In this document: one piece after another, positions 1 to 12,300 of the stretch
Layout: each line of letters starts with the position of its first letter
Numbering within the stretch: the first letter of the stretch is position 1
Source of the DNA: Ursus arctos
Lineage: Eukaryota; Chordata; Mammalia; Carnivora; Ursidae
Assembly (NCBI RefSeq): GCF_023065955.2
Contig: NW_026622852.1
Location: 11,424,423 to 11,488,422 of the forward strand
Length of the DNA: 64,000 nt
Direction: 5' to 3'
Notes under the pieces: generated by a model
What the model was told of the DNA's origin: nothing
Databases searched by the model: none
What the model saw: the letters and a program-made list of their open reading frames with translations, nothing else
Position numbers and translations under genes: made by a program

Positions 1-259
1 AATATCTATAAAACTGAAGTCAAGTGAAATAGATCATTAGTTGTTTCTGGAGGGTCTTTGTCTTCAAAGTATCTTATCTTTATTTATGTGTAGTGTATCT
101 TATCTTCATATATGTATAGACAATAGTATCCCAGAATTCTAGCAGTTAAGTATAGGCCTTCAATTGCCATTGGAAATTATTTACTTTTATGTATGTGTTG
201 GGGGTGGGGTGAGTATATAATGAATTTATAATTAGTAAACAAATTAAAACATTTTAAAA

Positions 260-444
260 GATTTTATTTATTTATTTTAGAGAGAGAGAGCCCGTGCAGG
301 GGGAGGAACAGAGGGAGAGGGACAAACAGACTCTGCACTGATTGTGGAGACTGATGTGGGGCTTGATCCCATCACCCCAAGGTCATGACTTGAGCTGAAA
401 TCAAGAGTCAGATGCTTAACTGACTAAGCCACCCAGGCACCCCC
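260..444 (-). mobile_element. SINEC (CAN-SINE), antisense
   Basis: On the plus strand it reads AAAGATTTTATTTATTTATT, a GA-rich body, then the tRNA-like head GAGCC..ACCCAGGCACCCC reversed. It is flanked by an imperfect 19 bp target-site duplication (AAATTAAAACATTTTAAAA at 241-259 and a one-mismatch copy at 445-463). It is an older SINEC type, without the CAGCCAGCGAGAG signature. Confidence 0.93.
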
Positions 445-577
445 AAACTAAAACATTTTAAAACCAATTGTAAATCTAAACTATATTTTACTTATGAATG
501 GCAGGCACATTCATTCTGTTTTCTGGAAGTAATACCAAACAATCCTCATTGTTTTAACAAATTTATCATTTTATAAG

Positions 578-633
578 GTTATTCAGGAGAATATCAACCA
601 GGAAGAAAAGAGTGACCCAAAAAAACTGATTGA
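578..633 (+). CDS. CNTLN: Coding exon A of a coiled-coil gene, probably centlein
   Basis: Internal coding exon of 56 nt: 18 codons plus the first two bases of a Glu codon. It follows an AG acceptor (TTTTATAAG) and ends at a good donor (GA|GTAAGA). The peptide starts VIQENINQEE and ends KKLIE once the split codon is completed by the next exon. The polypyrimidine tract is weak, and a second in-frame AG nine bases inside (after 586) could serve as an alternative acceptor. The strongest evidence is that its phase matches the exon at 35213, giving an uninterrupted frame over a 34.6 kb intron. Composition (Glu, Lys, Gln) fits a coiled-coil rod. Centlein is known as a centrosomal protein of about 1400 residues that helps hold the two centrioles together. 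The gene name is from memory of the protein sequence and was not checked by search. This short exon is the least certain of the four. Confidence 0.68.
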
Positions 634-1432
634 GTAAGATTATAGTGTTTTACTGTATATTGGACTTTTGAAAACTATCCGTAGCATTAAAGATTACTTT
701 ATGAACAAATATTTACTGTTTTTTTAAAACAATAAGAAAAGACGTGTGAATGTTGAAATAGTCTTGAGCACTAAAAAATACAAACAATTGTGGTAACTTT
801 AAAATGTTCACATGAGACACCAACAGTAATCTTTGGCCATTCAGTAACATTGATAAAGGCTTACCTGTTCCTTTCAATGCCTTTGGTAAATTTTCATGTT
901 ATCATCAAAAATAAATGTTTCAAAGGAAAATGAACCAGATATAATTATATATAAACAATGCTGAGATCAATAGTATTTAAAGTAGTTGGGAAGTAAACTG
1001 AACATGAAATACACTTCTGCATCTGCTTATTTGAAAATACCTGGAGGCCTGGTTTTATCCCAAAGGCATTTCTAATTTGCATAGTAAAGATAATATTATT
1101 TATATTTTCCTTTAATATTCAGATATGGTTATATTCACCAGATAAGAAATGCACCTAACATGTGAAAGCTAGTATCTAAAGCTGTGTTTAAGAACCAGTC
1201 AGGTGTAAAGTAAATAACTTCTGGTTGAAATGGAAAAATAGTCAACTGTTTGAAGTTTCACATTGGGGTCATGAGATAATCTGATTATGATAGCATATGA
1301 AAGCAAATGATCCCCAGTGATCATCTCATACTTTAAACTCAGTTTCTATAGACATTAATATTATAACTAATTTTGAAAAAGATTTTTTAAAATGTCTTTT
1401 AAGTATTTACCAACAAAATAACTTCTTAGAAT

Positions 1433-1643
1433 TTTTTTAAAGATTTTATTTATTTATTAGAGAGATAGAGAAAGCTCATGAGTAGAGGAAGGGGTAGAGG
1501 GAGGGAGAGAGAGAGAGAGAGAGAGAGATAAGCAGACTCCCTGCTGAGCAGGGAGCCCAATGTGGGGCTCCGTCCCGGGACCCTGGGATCATGACCTGAG
1601 CCGAAGGCAGATGCTTAACCAATTGAGCCACCCAGGCACCCCC
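1433..1643 (-). mobile_element. SINEC, antisense, with expanded GA tract
   Basis: Reversed SINEC ending GAGCCACCCAGGCACCCCC. Target-site duplications read AAAATAACTTCTTAGAAT (about 1415-1432) and AAAAAATAACTTCTTGGAAT (1644-1663). The body contains a (GA)n run at about 1499-1529, grown from the SINE's own purine-rich region. Confidence 0.92.
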
Positions 1644-1893
1644 AAAAAATAACTTCTTGGAATCTTAAATAAACTTTATTCTTTGAAAAATTTTTACATA
1701 TATATGTATAAATAAAATTCATGCTATTTTGGAATTTGAAGGTTAAAATTATTATGTAAGTGTAAGTATTTTTTATAACATTCAACATTTTTATACTATC
1801 ACATAAACAAATTTGAAACATTTTTATTTTAATAGTTGAAATACAGAAGAAGTTTAATGCAGTGCATATGATAACTGGTGATTTCAAACTTTG

Positions 1894-2099
1894 TTTTTTT
1901 TTTTTTTTAAAGATTTTATTTATTTATTTGACAGAGAGAGAGAGACAGCCAGCGAGAGAGGGAACACAAGCAGGGGTAGTGGGAGAGGAAGAAGCAGGCT
2001 CCCAGTGGAGGAACCTGATGTGGGGCTCGATCCCACAACGCCAGGATCACGCCCTGAGCTGAAGGCAGTCGCTTAACGACTGAGCCACCCAGGCACCCC
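1894..2099 (-). mobile_element. Young SINEC, antisense, 'GCCAGCGAGAG' subfamily
   Basis: A poly-T stretch, then reversed SINEC containing GACAGCCAGCGAGAGAGGGA and ending ACCCAGGCACCCC. The target-site duplication is a perfect 15 bp TGATTTCAAACTTTG at 1879-1893 and 2100-2114, which indicates a recent insertion. Confidence 0.96.
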
Positions 2100-2114
2100 T
2101 GATTTCAAACTTTG

Positions 2115-3232
2115 ACTTAATGCATAAGATAAGTTACTTTTCAAGAGTAAATATTAATGGAGGGAAGAAATATTATAAAAAGATAAAAACAGGTAATCTT
2201 CCAGTTGTACATGTAGATAGGCATGAGGTAGGAAATGGCATTTGGAATTGTGAATTGTATTGGGAAAGAAGCACAGTGTTGTTACTACGATTATGAACAC
2301 AGTTGCTGTTGGCATTACGGATTGGCTTTGTTAGGATTCAGCACAGCCATTTCAGCAGATTTCCTACCACTGTAGCTGTTGTTATGGAATTCATTCAGAC
2401 AACAGTAACAATATACATCAATAACTATACTCAAAATAGGACACTCCCCAAATAAGCATATTTTTATTCAGAACATGTTAGGATCTAAGGCAAAAATTTG
2501 AAATGGTAGAAGAAAATATCCGTATAACAAATCTAGTATTAAAACCAAACCTCAGGTTTGGAATCCTCTAAGTCTGAGAATTTGATGAAGGCTTTGGTCA
2601 AATACCATTCAATTCACTCACTCTTGAGGTTCACGTTGAATGGTCTAGCCCAATTTTCCTTTGTTGGGGATCCTTAAAGTGAGTAGATATGAATGTTGCC
2701 ATTTGTCTTCTGGTAAAAATTTTAAAAAACATTTACCATTTATGTTCCAACTATACTCTTTAATTTTCCAAGGAAGTTATCAAATTTTATTGCCGTAGAT
2801 AGAATGCTTAAGACAGGAGTACATCAAAAGGAAATCAAAGTCAATTAACTTCTGGTATATGTTCACTGTTGTGTTAGAAACTGGATGGTTATAAACAAAA
2901 CACAGCTTTGCCTTCAAAGAGTTATTTTAAAAGAATAAATTCTTAAGCATTATGTTGGCACACTAGTATTTCTAAGATTCATAACTAAAAGCCATAGCGA
3001 ATGAAGTTTCCCTTTTGCCATCTGGCTCAGGTCTTCCTATGAAAATTGCTTTTAAATATGTGCTCAGTGTTTTTTCATGTTTCAGTTTGCTTTTCCCTGT
3101 TAAGCAAGATCTCTTGGCTTGTGGGATTTGCTTCAGGTGTGGATGATGTGCAAGATCTAATGTACGGGTTCTCCAAAACAGTGAGGAGACTTCAGTAATC
3201 AAGCAGGTGGAGGAGCTTACGAATATACTTAC
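2115..3232. other. Unique intronic sequence, nothing recognised
   Basis: About 1.1 kb of AT-rich sequence. Both strands carry stops throughout, apart from short chance frames. No splice-flanked coding block or familiar repeat was seen. Confidence 0.55.
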
Positions 3233-3334
3233 CATGCTGAGCACTGAGTAATGTATAGACGTGTTGAGTCATTATATTGTATGCCTGAAACTAGTATAAC
3301 ACTGAATGTCGATTATACTTGAATTTAAAAAAAA
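3233..3334 (+). mobile_element. Short L1 3'-end fragment, sense
   Basis: It reads CATGCTGAGCACTGAGTAAT, then ATTGTATGCCTGAAACTAGT, then an A-rich tail. This is the pattern of a carnivore L1 3'UTR ending, '...TGAAACTAATATAACACTG..GAATTAAAA'. It is heavily 5'-truncated. No clear target-site duplication was identified. Confidence 0.7.
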
Positions 3335-3792
3335 GGTCGAAGAGGATACAAAACACGTAGGAAGGTCTTTCCTACACCCTGCATGTTTCACCATAGTAGA
3401 GAAGCTTCTTTCTCATCTTTTTGCTTTTTGAAATATTTCTTCCTATAGTTCTCAGAATAAGTGAAACTTCTTTCTGTCCTCCAACTGAGGACACTTTCTT
3501 TCATCTTGGACCCTGTTTGTAATTTTCCTGTAGGATTTACCATATTCTACTATGCACGAGTGCAGGGCCACTGAGTAGACTATGAACTCCTTAAGAAGGC
3601 TCTTCATCTTTGAATCACTAATGATACATAGCAATTTACTCATGATACGTAGTGTCTGTCAGTGTTTCTCTAGAAAGTTTCTCACTGCTTATGTCTTTAG
3701 AAATTGGGTAGTTAAAATCTTTTAACAAATAAAATAGTATATGTGCTGGCCTGCATTAGAAAGTACTGGCAACATGATAGAATTCATTTTGG

Positions 3793-3951
3793 GGGTGCCT
3801 AAGTGGCTCAGTTGGTTGAGCATCTGACTATTGGTTTTGGCTCAGGTCATGATCCCAGGGTCATGATCTCAGTGTCGGTGGGCTCCATGCTCAGCATGGA
3901 GTCTGCTTGAGATTGTCTCCCTCTCCCTTTCCCACTCATGCTTGCTTTCTC

Positions 3952-3998
<47 letters not shown>

Positions 3999-4040
3999 CT
4001 CTCTCTCTCTCTCTCAAATAAATAAATCTTAAAAAAAAAA
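3793..4040 (+). mobile_element. SINEC, sense, with expanded TTTC/TC tract
   Basis: Head GGTGCCTAAGTGGCTCAGTT, tail AAATAAATAAATCTTAAAAA. A 14 bp perfect target-site duplication, AGAATTCATTTTGG, occurs at 3779-3792 and 4041-4054. The pyrimidine-rich body has become a microsatellite. Confidence 0.95.
3946..4016 (+). repeat. (TTTC)n/(TC)n microsatellite
   Basis: About 71 bp of TTTC units changing into TC dinucleotides within the SINEC body. It is probably length-polymorphic. Confidence 0.95.
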
Positions 4041-4714
4041 AGAATTCATTTTGGCTTCCTCAACCGAGACATTTGTTAGGGTTTGCAATCTGTCCTTCAA
4101 AAATATTTATTGAATATCTACATTGATTTGATTTTGGATTAGAAATCCCTGCCAGGCCATCTTAACCCCAGTATACTTCAGTAGTAGATACTCATTTTCC
4201 TATCTCACAGTTGTAGTTGTTAATTGGTTCTTTTCCTTGTTCTTGGGTTCTTGGTTTCTAGCCTACCTTTAACTGCCAATTATGTGGATGTATTTGGGTT
4301 GTATTACCATTTATAAAGCATATTAAGAAAACATTACTTTTGTAATTTTGGTACTTTCTAAAATGTTTCAGAGCATCATTTGATTCTTCATACTTTGATA
4401 CTTCTGATTGGTAGTTTGTTTTCTTTGCATATTTAATATGAATATTACCATCCTTTCTACAGTATCTTTTATTCCTATGTTCTTCACTCCCACCAAATTG
4501 TCTATTTAATATTTTATATGCAAACCCAAATTTGATGGAGCAAGATTCATACATAAAATTTTTGAATGGAGTTGCAAGTTGCTTTACTTTTAGAATTGTG
4601 TCTTTGATATCTGGATTGTTTGGTTCTCCACATATTTATTATTTTACCTTGACTAGTAGTGGCATAATTTCTGACCCCTGATGTTTTACCTCCATTTTTG
4701 GAAAGGCTGTCTTA

Positions 4715-4890
4715 AAAAGTGGGAAGAGCACAGATACAGAGTTAGAGACATGTTTGAATTTTGAATCTGTTACCTATTAACTTTGATTTTTCATAAGTTA
4801 CATAGCCTCTCTTACATTTCCTAATCTGCAACGCCAGTATGTACTTAACCCACTATATGGGTTGTTCACAGGAGTTAATTTGAAAATGTC
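4715..4890 (+). mobile_element. Diverged MIR, sense
   Basis: The order of motifs (TTTGAATTTTGAATCTGTTA.., CATAAGTTACATAGCCTCTC.., TTTCCTAATCTGCAACGCCA) parallels the MIR core '..TTCAAATCC..GGGCAAGTTACTTAACCTCTC..TTTCCTCATCTGTAAAA'. It is old and interrupted by many substitutions. Confidence 0.6.
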
Positions 4891-5612
4891 AAATTCTTTT
4901 GTGAATTATTATACAATATAGAAGTTTAAGTGGTTGCTGATATTTCTTATACTTAGTTCATTTGATAGCAGTTTTTGTTTTCCCTGCATTCTCATATTAA
5001 AGATAATGAGAGGGACACAGGAGGATGAAGGTTTTTTTACATGAAGAAGTAAAATGGAGTCATTATAGAAAATTTGAGAAAGGAGAAAATGACAATCATT
5101 CATAGATCTATATAGTGAGAACTTTTGTAAGATTTGACATATTTTTCTGAGTATTTTAAATTGTGCAAATAAGGAATTTTTTTGTTTTTTGTTTTGCAAA
5201 AATTTGATTATTTTGTTGTGCTACCAATACCAATATCATTTTCTTATTTTTACTTTGCTTTTAAAACTTTTTTAGTTCCTGTATAATATCCCACATTATG
5301 GGTTACTATAATTTATTGAATCTCTTGCCTGTTGTTAACTCCTATTTATAGGTAGTCAAATTTGCACTGTTAGAAATACTGCATTGATGAATATATTTGA
5401 GCAAAAATCTTTGCTTGAAAATCTTGGATCAAATATTTGAACTTAAAAGAATATGAATATAATATGTAGCCAGCAGCATTATATGAGAATACCTATTTCA
5501 TGGCATCCCCTCTGGTTTTGTGTGGTTTTATCATGAAATAATTTAGGTTTGTCAGAATATATAAAGACTAATTTAATGACACTCATACATTCCTTAAGAA
5601 TTAAAACATTAT

Positions 5613-5824
5613 AGGGGCACTTGGGTGGCTCAGTTGGTTAAGCATCCAACTTTTGATTGGGCTCAGGTCATGATCTCAAGGTTGTGAGACTGGGCCCTGG
5701 CTTGGGCTCTACGTTCAGTGGGGAGTCTGCTGGAGAGTCTCTCTTTTCCTCTCCCTCTCCCCCTGCTCTCGCACGCATACACTCTCTCTTTCTCTAAAAT
5801 AAATAAATTAATCTTTTTTAAAAA
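5613..5824 (+). mobile_element. SINEC, sense
   Basis: Head GGGGCACTTGGGTGGCTCAG, TC-rich body, AAATAAATAAATTAATC tail. Target-site duplication AAGAATTAAAACATTAT at 5596-5612 with a diverged copy AAGAATTAGAACATCAT at 5825-5841. Confidence 0.92.
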
Positions 5825-7560
5825 AAGAATTAGAACATCATATATATATAATTGTAATTTCTTTTGTACTCTTTCCAAATCCTAATTTTACATTCCCGTT
5901 CCTCACTTTTGTATCTAAAGACATTATACTTTTCTCAAATAAGTGTAATGCCAATTCTTTTTACACTTTTATTGAGGCATAATTGACAAGTTTTTAAAAA
6001 TGTATTAAGATTGTTCAACATGATATTTTGATATGTGTCTAAATTGTGAAATCATTACTATAATCAAGCTAATTAACATATCCATTATCTCTCATAGTTA
6101 CCTTTTTCCTTATGGTTAGACTATTTAAGGTCTACTCCCATAGCAAATTTCAAGTACGTCATATAGTATTAATACCTGTAGTCATTGTGCCGTACATTAT
6201 ATCTCCAGAACTTATTTATCCTACATAACTAAAACATTATACTCTCTGACCAACATCTCCCCATTTCCCACACCTCCAGCACCTGGAAACCACCATTATA
6301 CTCTCTGCTTTTGTGAGTTTGACTTTTTCAAATTCTACATTTACGTGAGACTGTGAAGTATTTGTTTTTTTGCATCTGCTATATTTCACTTAGGATAATA
6401 CCCTCCACCTATGTTGTCACAATTAGGAAGATTTTTTTTTTTTATTTTAAGGTTGAATAACATTTCATTCAATACACGTACCAAATTTTCTGCATCTCTT
6501 TATCCATTGATGGCAGCTTAGGTTGTTTCCGTATCTTGGCTACTATGAATAATGCTAGAATGAACACAGGAGTATAAATAAGTATCTCTTGAAGATCCAG
6601 ATTTCATTGCCTTTGCATATATGCCCAGAAGTTTGATTACTGAATCCATAGTAGTTCGTGGTAGTATAAATGTAATTATAAATATACACACATTTATTTT
6701 TATTATTGGAGTGCAGTTGACATAGAATATTATATTAGTTTCGTGTGTACAACATAGTGATTCTATAATTTAGTACATTACTCAGTGTGTACCATGATAG
6801 GTAAAATCACTGTCACCATATGGTATGTATTATTGTCTATATTCCCCATGCTATACTTCTCATTTCTGTGACTTATTTTGTAACTGTACTTTTGTACCTC
6901 TTAATCCCCTTCACTTCTTTTGCCTGTCCCCCACCCCCCTCCTCTCTGGTAACCACCAATCTGTTTTTGTATTTGTGTTTGTTCCTCTTTGTTTATTTGT
7001 TCATTTGTTTTATTGTTTTAGATTCTAAATATAAGTGAAATCATTTAATGTTTGTCTTTCTCTGTGTCACTTATTTCACTTAGTATAATACCCTCTAGGC
7101 CCTTCCATGTTGTTGTATATACCTAAGTAGTATTCCTCTATGTGTTTGTGTGTGTATATGTGAGTATGTGTGTATACCACTTCCTCTTTATCCATTCATC
7201 TATAGGTAGACCCTTAGGTTGCTTCCATATCTTGGCTGTTGTAAATAATGCTCCATGGAGTGCATATATCTTTTGAATTAGTGTTTTTGTTTTCTTTGGG
7301 TATAATACCCAGTATTGGAATTACTGGAACATACAATATTTTTATTTTTAACTTTTTGAGGAGCCTCTGTTCTGTTTTCCACAGTGGTTGCATCAGTGGA
7401 CAATCCCCACAGTGCATGAGGGTTCCTTTTTATCCACATCCTTGCCAACACGTCTTAATTTTTTATTTTTGTTTTTTTGATACTAGCCATTCTGACTGGT
7501 GTGAAGTGATATCTCATTGTAGTTTTGATTTGCATTCCCCTAATGCTGAGTGATGTTTAG

Positions 7561-7698
<138 letters not shown>

Positions 7699-9418
7699 TA
7701 ACCCCTTATTGGATATATCATTTGCAAATATCTACTCCCACTTGGTAGGTTGCCTTTTGATTTTGTTGATGGTTTCCATTGCTGTACAAAGCTTTTTATT
7801 TTGATATAGTCCCAATAGTTTATTTTTGCTTTTGTTTCCCTTGCCTGAGGAGACATTTCCATAAATATGTTGCCAAGGGCAATGTCCAAGAGACTACTGT
7901 GTATGTTTTCTTCCAGGAGTTTTATGATTTCAGGTCTCACATTTAGGCCTTTTATCCAACTTGAGTTTATTTTTGTGTATGATGTCGGAGAATGGTCCAG
8001 TTCCATTCTTTTGCATGTAGCTGTCCAGTTTTCCCAACATCATTTATTGAAGAAACTGTCTTTTCCCCATTGTATATTGTTGCCTCCTTTGTCATAGATT
8101 AACTGACCAAATAAGCATGTGTTTATTTCTGGGCTCTCTATCCTGTTCTGTTGATCTATGTGTCTGTTTTTCTACAAGTATATAGATTTTTGTAGCTTTG
8201 TGTATGTTTTGAAATTTGAGATTGTGATACCTCCAGCTTTGTTCTTTTTCAAGGTTGCTTTGGCTCTTTGGGGTCTTTTGTGGTTCCATTCATATTTCTT
8301 AGTTCTAGTTCTGTGAAAAATATTATTGGTATTTTGATAGGAATTGCATTGAGTCTTGCTTGCTTTGGTAATATGGACATTTTAACAATATTATTTCTTT
8401 AAATCCATGAGCATAGTGTTTCTTTTCATTTTTTAACCTTCAATTTATTTCATCAAGGTTTTACAGTTTTCATAGTACAATTTGTTCACCAACACTTGGT
8501 TAAATTTATTACTAAGTATTTTATTATTTTTGGTGCAGTGGTAAATGTAATTGTTTTCTCAATTTCTTTTTCTGCTAATTTTTTATTAGTGTATAGAAAT
8601 GCAACAGATTTCTGTATATTAATTTTGTATCCTGCAACTGAATCCATTATTAGTTTTAATAGTTTTTTGGTAGAGTCTTTAGGGTTTTCTATAAATAATA
8701 TCATGTCATCTGCAAATGGTGGCAGTTTTACTTTTTCCTTTATAATTTGGATATTTTTAGTTTATTTTTCTTGTCTGATTGATGTGTCTAGGACTTCCAC
8801 TAGTATGTTAAAAAAGTGGTGAAAGTGGACATCCTTGTCTTGTTCTTGATCTTAGAGGAAAAGCTTTCAGCTTTTTGCCATTTAATAGGATGTTAGCTGT
8901 GGCCTTTATTATGTTGAGGTATATCCCATTTAAATATGGCCTTTATTATAATGAGATATGTCCCCTTTAAAACCACCTTTTTGAGAGAGTTTATCATGAA
9001 TGGATGTTGTGTTTTTTCAAATGCTTTTTTTGCATCTATTGAGATGATCATATGGTTTTTATCATTTTTCTTGTTAATGTGATGTATCATATTGATTTGT
9101 GAATATCGAAACATCCTTGCATCCCTGGAATAAATTCCCCTTTTAAGGGATTGTTGATTTTGATTTGCTAATATTTTTTGAGGAGTTTTGCATCTGTGTT
9201 CATCAAGGGTATTGGCCTGTGGTTTTGGTTTTTGTAATGTTTGTCTGTTTTTGATATTAGGATAATGCTGGCCTCATAGGATAAATTTGGAAGTTTTCCA
9301 TCTTCTATTGTTTTGGAATAGTTTGAGAAGAATAGATATTAACTTTCCTTTAAATACTTGGTAGAGTTCACCTGTGAAGCCATCTGGTCCTGGATTTTCG
9401 TTTGTTGGGGAGTTTTTT

Positions 9419-9618
9419 TTTTTTTTTTAAGATTTTATTTATTCATTTGAGAGAGAGAGAAGGTGAGAGAGCACATGAGCTGGGGGGGAAGGCAGAGGGA
9501 GGGGAGAAGCAGACTCCCTGCTGAGCAGGGAGCCTGACATGGGACTTGATCCGAGGACCCCAAGATAATGACTTGGCCGAAGGCAGATGCTTTACTGACT
9601 GAGACACCCAGGTGCCCC
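9419..9618 (-). mobile_element. SINEC, antisense, inside L1 copy 1
   Basis: Poly-T, AAGATTTTATTTATTCATTT, GA-rich body, reversed head ending ACACCCAGGTGCCCC. Target-site duplication TGTTGGGGAGTTTTTT (9403-9418) and TGTTGGGAGTTTTTTG (9619-9634) in L1 sequence. Confidence 0.94.
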
Positions 9619-10677
9619 TGTTGGGAGTTTTTTGATTTCCATTTCAATTTTGTAACTGATAATCAGTCTGTTCAATTTTCTATTTCTTCACGATTCAGTT
9701 TTGAAAGATTGTATATTTATAGGAATTTATCTATTTCTTCTAGGTTGCCCAATTTGTTGGCATATAATTTTTCATAGTATTATCTTATAATTCTTTGTAT
9801 TTCTGCAGTGATGTCATAATTTCTGTTCTTGATTTCTAATTTTATTTATTTGAGTTCTCTCTTTTTTTCTTGATGAGACTGGGTAAAAGTTATCAATTTT
9901 GTTGATCTTTTCAAAGAGCCAGCTTTTAGTTTCTTTCATCTTTTCTGTTTTTTCAATCTAATCTTTATTATTTCCTTCATTCTGCTAACTTTGGATATAG
10001 TTCATTTTTCTAGTTTATTAAAGTATAAGATTAGATTTTTGAGATTTTTCTTGTATCTTGAGGTAGGTCTATATTGCTACTTCACTCTTAGGATTGCTTT
10101 TTCTGTGTCCCAAAGAGCTGGAGTGTGTGTTTTCATTTTCATTTGTCTCCGTGTATTTTTTATTTCCTCTTTGATTTCTTAGTTGACCCATTGATTATTT
10201 ACTAGCATGTTGCTTAGCCTACATGTATTTGTGTTTTTTCTTGTAATTGATTTCTAATTTCATACCATTGTGGGTGAAAATGATGCATGATATGTTTTCA
10301 ATCTTCTTAAACTTATTGACACTTGTTTTGTGGCCTGACATGTGATCTATCTTGGAGAATGTTTCATGTGCACTTGAGAATAAGTTTTCTGATGGAATGT
10401 TTGTATATATCTACTAAGTCCATCTGGCCTAATGTGTCATTCAGCGTCACAGTTTACTTACCGATTTTGTTTGGATGATCTTATCCACTGATGTAAATGG
10501 GGTGTTAAATTCACCTACTATTTTATGTTAATGTCAGTTTCTCCCTTTGTGACTGTTAATATTTGCTTTATGTATTTAGATGTTGCCATGTAGAGTGCAT
10601 ACATATATACAATTTTATATTCTCTTGTTTATCATTATGTTTTTTTGCTTGTTTGTTTCTTACCTTTCTTTCTTTTA

Positions 10678-10991
10678 TTTATTTATTTTTTTAATGATTT
10701 TTTATTATATTATGTTAGTCACCATACAGTACATCCCCGGTTTCCGATGTAAGGCTCGATGATTCATTAGTTGCGTCTAACACCCAGTGCACCATGCAAT
10801 ACGTGCCCTCCTTACTACCCATCACCTGTCTATCCCATTCCCCCACCCCCCCTCCCCTCTGAGGCCCTCAGTTTGTTTCTCAGAGTCCATAGTCGCTCAT
10901 GCTTCATTCCCGCTTCTGATTACCCCCCCTTTCTTTATCCCTTTCTTCCCCTACTGATCATCCTAGTTCTTATGTTCCATAGATGAGAGAA
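10678..10991 (-). mobile_element. Young 5'-truncated L1 3' end, antisense
   Basis: It reads TTAGTCACCATACAGTACAT, then AACACCCAGTGCACCATGCA. The same young L1 3'UTR sequence appears at 59968 and, in the opposite orientation, at 54422. Target-site duplication TTACCTTTCTTTCTTTTA (about 10661-10678) and TTACCTCTCTTTCTTTTA (about 10992-11009). It is nested in L1 copy 1. Confidence 0.9.
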
Positions 10992-12189
10992 TTACCTCTC
11001 TTTCTTTTAAAATCTGATACAAGAATTGCTACCCCAGCTTTATTTTTCCCACTTCCATTTGCATGGAGTATCTTTTTCCGTTTCTTCATTTTCTGTCTGT
11101 GGGTGAAGTGAGTCTCTTGTAGTCAGCATACATATAGGTCTTGTTTTTTTTTTTTTTTTATATATTCAGTTAGGTCATGTCTTGATTAGAGCATTTCATC
11201 CATTTACATTAAAAATAATTATTGATAGATATGTACTTAATGCCATTTTGTTAAAATTGTTTTCTGGCTGTTTTTTGAAGTTGTTTTCTGTTCCCTTTTT
11301 TCTTTCGCTCTCCTCCCTTGTGGTTTGATGCCTTTTTTTAGTGATGTGCTTAGATTCCTTTTTTTATTCTTTTCATGTCTTATTATCTCGGTTGCTGTCC
11401 ATTCCCCTGTCTCCCAGATCACTGATTTGTTCTTTTGCATCCTGTAACCTGCTGTTGATTCCCTGTAGTGTATTTTTCATTTTAGTTATCATATTCTTCG
11501 GCTCTGATTGGTTCCTTTTTATCTTCTGTCTCTTTGTTGAAGTTCTTTTTGAGTACATCCACTCTTCTCTTAAGTCCAGTGTCTTTATGACCTTACTTTG
11601 AACTCTTTATCAGGCATGTTGCTTATCTGTTTCATTTAGCTTTTTTTTCTGTGATTTTGTTGTTCTTTCATTTGTGACATATTCCTCTGTCTTCATTTTT
11701 CCAACACTTTGTGTTTTTTTCTATGTTCAATACGCCAGCTACATCTCCTGGTCTTGAACATAATGACCTTATATACAAGGGGTCGTGTGGTGTCCTGTAG
11801 AAAATCCCCCTGGTCATTAGAGCCATGTATTCTAGGGGTGTCTCCTCTGTGGGCTGCATGTGTTCTTTTGTTGTGGCTGAGTTGTAGTTACTGTGGGCAT
11901 GCTGGTGAGTGGGGCTGGCCCTCATCCTAGGTGGTTTCAATGACTCACTTTACCTGCTGTAGGCACACTGGGCAGGGTTTGCTCTCCATGCTGTTGAGAG
12001 GCCCAGCTACAGTTGTGATGCACTTGCTCGTGGGTGGGGCTGGCCTTTAGCCCACCTCTCTGTAGTTAGCCAGTGTGACAGCTTCATGCCCACCAATGGT
12101 CAGGGCTTGCTCCCTGTAATGCCTGCTAAAGAGCCTAGCTGCAAGAACTATTGGTGCACTGGTGTGTGGGGTTATATTCTCCCTTCCCT

Positions 12190-12300
12190 GGGGCAGGAGT
12201 GACTTTGTAGGGGCTCTAGTTGTGGCCGGGGCCACGTGTGGGGTGTGGCAGGGCAGGAGTCACTTTGCAGGGGTGCTTGCTGAAGCAGGCAGGTTGGGTG
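12190..12300 (-). repeat. Tandem motif in the L1 copy 1 5'UTR
   Basis: GGGGCAGGAGTGACTTTGTA near 12190 and GGGCAGGAGTCACTTTGCAG near 12252 are two copies about 60 bp apart. The related L1 at 37.2-44.0 kb has a single similar block near 43261 (GAGCAGCAGTCACTTTGGAG). Confidence 0.6.
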
